Shown: in pieces, positions 6,559-7,126 of the stretch
How the letters are laid out: each line of letters starts with the position of its first letter
Numbering within the stretch: the first letter of the stretch is position 1
NCBI GenBank assembly: GCA_016280685.1
Contig: JAEEHE010000028.1
Span: 1-7,126 of the forward strand
Source: Caryophanales bacterium
GTDB taxonomy: Bacteria > Bacillota_I > Bacilli_A > RFN20 > CAG-826
DNA: 7,126 nt
Direction: 5' to 3'
Made by a program: the position numbers and the translations under genes
Notes under the pieces: generated by a model
Seen by the model: only the letters and a program-made list of their open reading frames with translations
Database searches by the model: none
Told to the model about the DNA's origin: nothing

Positions 6559-7104
6559 TTAAATTTGTAACAATTCTTTTTCTTTTTCAGCGACGATTTG
6601 ATCGATTTGTTTAATCGCTTCATCAGTTACTTTTTGGATATCGTCGAGCGCTCTCTTTTGGAAATCTTCGCTCATAGAATCATCTTCTTTAACTAAGTCG
6701 ACATATTCACGACGGATATTTCTAATTGCTACTTTACCTTCTTCGCCATATCTCTTGGCTTGTTTGGTAATTTCAATACGTCTTTCTTCGGTTAATGCCG
6801 GAATGATTAAACGAATAACTAAACCTTCATTAATAGGATTTAAACCGATATTTGCAGCGTTAATCGCTGAAACAATCGCCTTAACATCATTCTTGTCATA
6901 TGGTTTAACTAATAATTGACGTGGTTCTGGAACGGTAATAGATGAGATTTGATTAATGGGGGTCATCGATCCATAGTAGTCGATTTCGATACCCGCTAAG
7001 ATAGCAGGGGAAGCACGACCAGTTCTTAAAGTCGCTAAAGTTTGGCGAAGTGAATCGATGGATTTGTTCATTCTACCTTGTGCATCTAATGCGATTTCAT
7101 CCAT
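6559..7104 (-). CDS. frr: Ribosome recycling factor
   Basis: Cytosolic factor that, with EF-G, splits the post-termination ribosome so that it can be used again. It has 181 residues, close to the usual 185. Domain II (about 29-103) sits between the helices of the three-helix domain I (about 1-28 and 104-181). Typical motifs seen: LRTGRASPAIL (26-36), DYYG (42-45), TPINQI (48-53), GLNPINEG (87-94), LTEERRIE (104-111) and VAIRNIRRE (125-133), with the conserved arginines at 128, 131 and 132. The start ATG (7102-7104) follows AGGAGA at 7111-7116 by 6 bases. In Bacillota frr usually follows pyrH, which would lie just beyond the window end. The next gene, DUF2188, begins 14 bases after its stop, so the two are very likely co-transcribed. 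Confidence 0.98.
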   Translation of the reverse strand: MDEIALDAQGRMNKSIDSLRQTLATLRTGRASPAILAGIEIDYYGSMTPINQISSITVPEPRQLLVKPYDKNDVKAIVSAINAANIGLNPINEGLVIRLIIPALTEERRIEITKQAKRYGEEGKVAIRNIRREYVDLVKEDDSMSEDFQKRALDDIQKVTDEAIKQIDQIVAEKEKELLQI

Positions 7105-7126
7105 AATTATTCTCCTTTTTTACAAA

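Noticed and set aside
1..7126. Mobile element, CRISPR array, tRNA or an undescribed accessory system
   Set aside because: Nearly every base is covered by housekeeping genes in a conserved order. No inverted ends, transposase, spacer-repeat pattern or tRNA-like fold was seen.

Overview
The window holds a run of seven genes, all read on the minus strand. In transcription order, from high to low coordinates, they are frr, a small DUF2188 gene, uppS, cdsA, dxr, rseP and the first half of polC. This is the conserved housekeeping block that follows rpsB-tsf-pyrH in Bacillota. The DNA is AT-rich and strong Shine-Dalgarno sites are common. PolC is the Gram-positive type of replicative polymerase. TAA, TAG and TGA all serve as stops, so the genetic code is the standard bacterial one (table 11) and a mycoplasma-type TGA=Trp code is excluded. 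The best guess is a low-GC member of Bacilli in the broad sense, such as Erysipelotrichia or a related uncultured gut lineage. The exact taxon is inference.

Layout: frr (7104 to 6559) is followed after 14 bases by a 77-residue DUF2188 protein (6544 to 6311). A clear Rho-independent terminator (6294 to 6266) then separates these from uppS. A candidate -10 box lies just upstream of uppS (6208 to 5486). From there uppS, cdsA, dxr, rseP and polC are packed tightly: uppS/cdsA overlap by 11 bases, cdsA/dxr and dxr/rseP each share an ATGA stop-start, and rseP/polC are 2 bases apart. polC leaves the window at base 1 after 686 codons. The only non-coding stretch longer than 15 bases between genes is 6209-6310, which holds the terminator and the putative uppS promoter.

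Functional logic: frr recycles ribosomes. dxr makes MEP, the first committed intermediate of non-mevalonate isoprenoid synthesis, and uppS builds undecaprenyl diphosphate from the products of that pathway. cdsA makes CDP-diacylglycerol for phospholipids. RseP is an intramembrane protease of the same membrane. PolC replicates the chromosome. The cluster thus joins envelope-lipid supply, membrane proteolysis and DNA replication.

I see no unknown system here. The points worth a second look are the DUF2188 gene and terminator that split the usual frr-uppS junction, the lack of proS between rseP and polC, two genes (uppS and polC) with no well-placed Shine-Dalgarno, a corrected rseP start, a divergent extracytoplasmic part of RseP, and a few changes in otherwise conserved motifs of Dxr and UppS.
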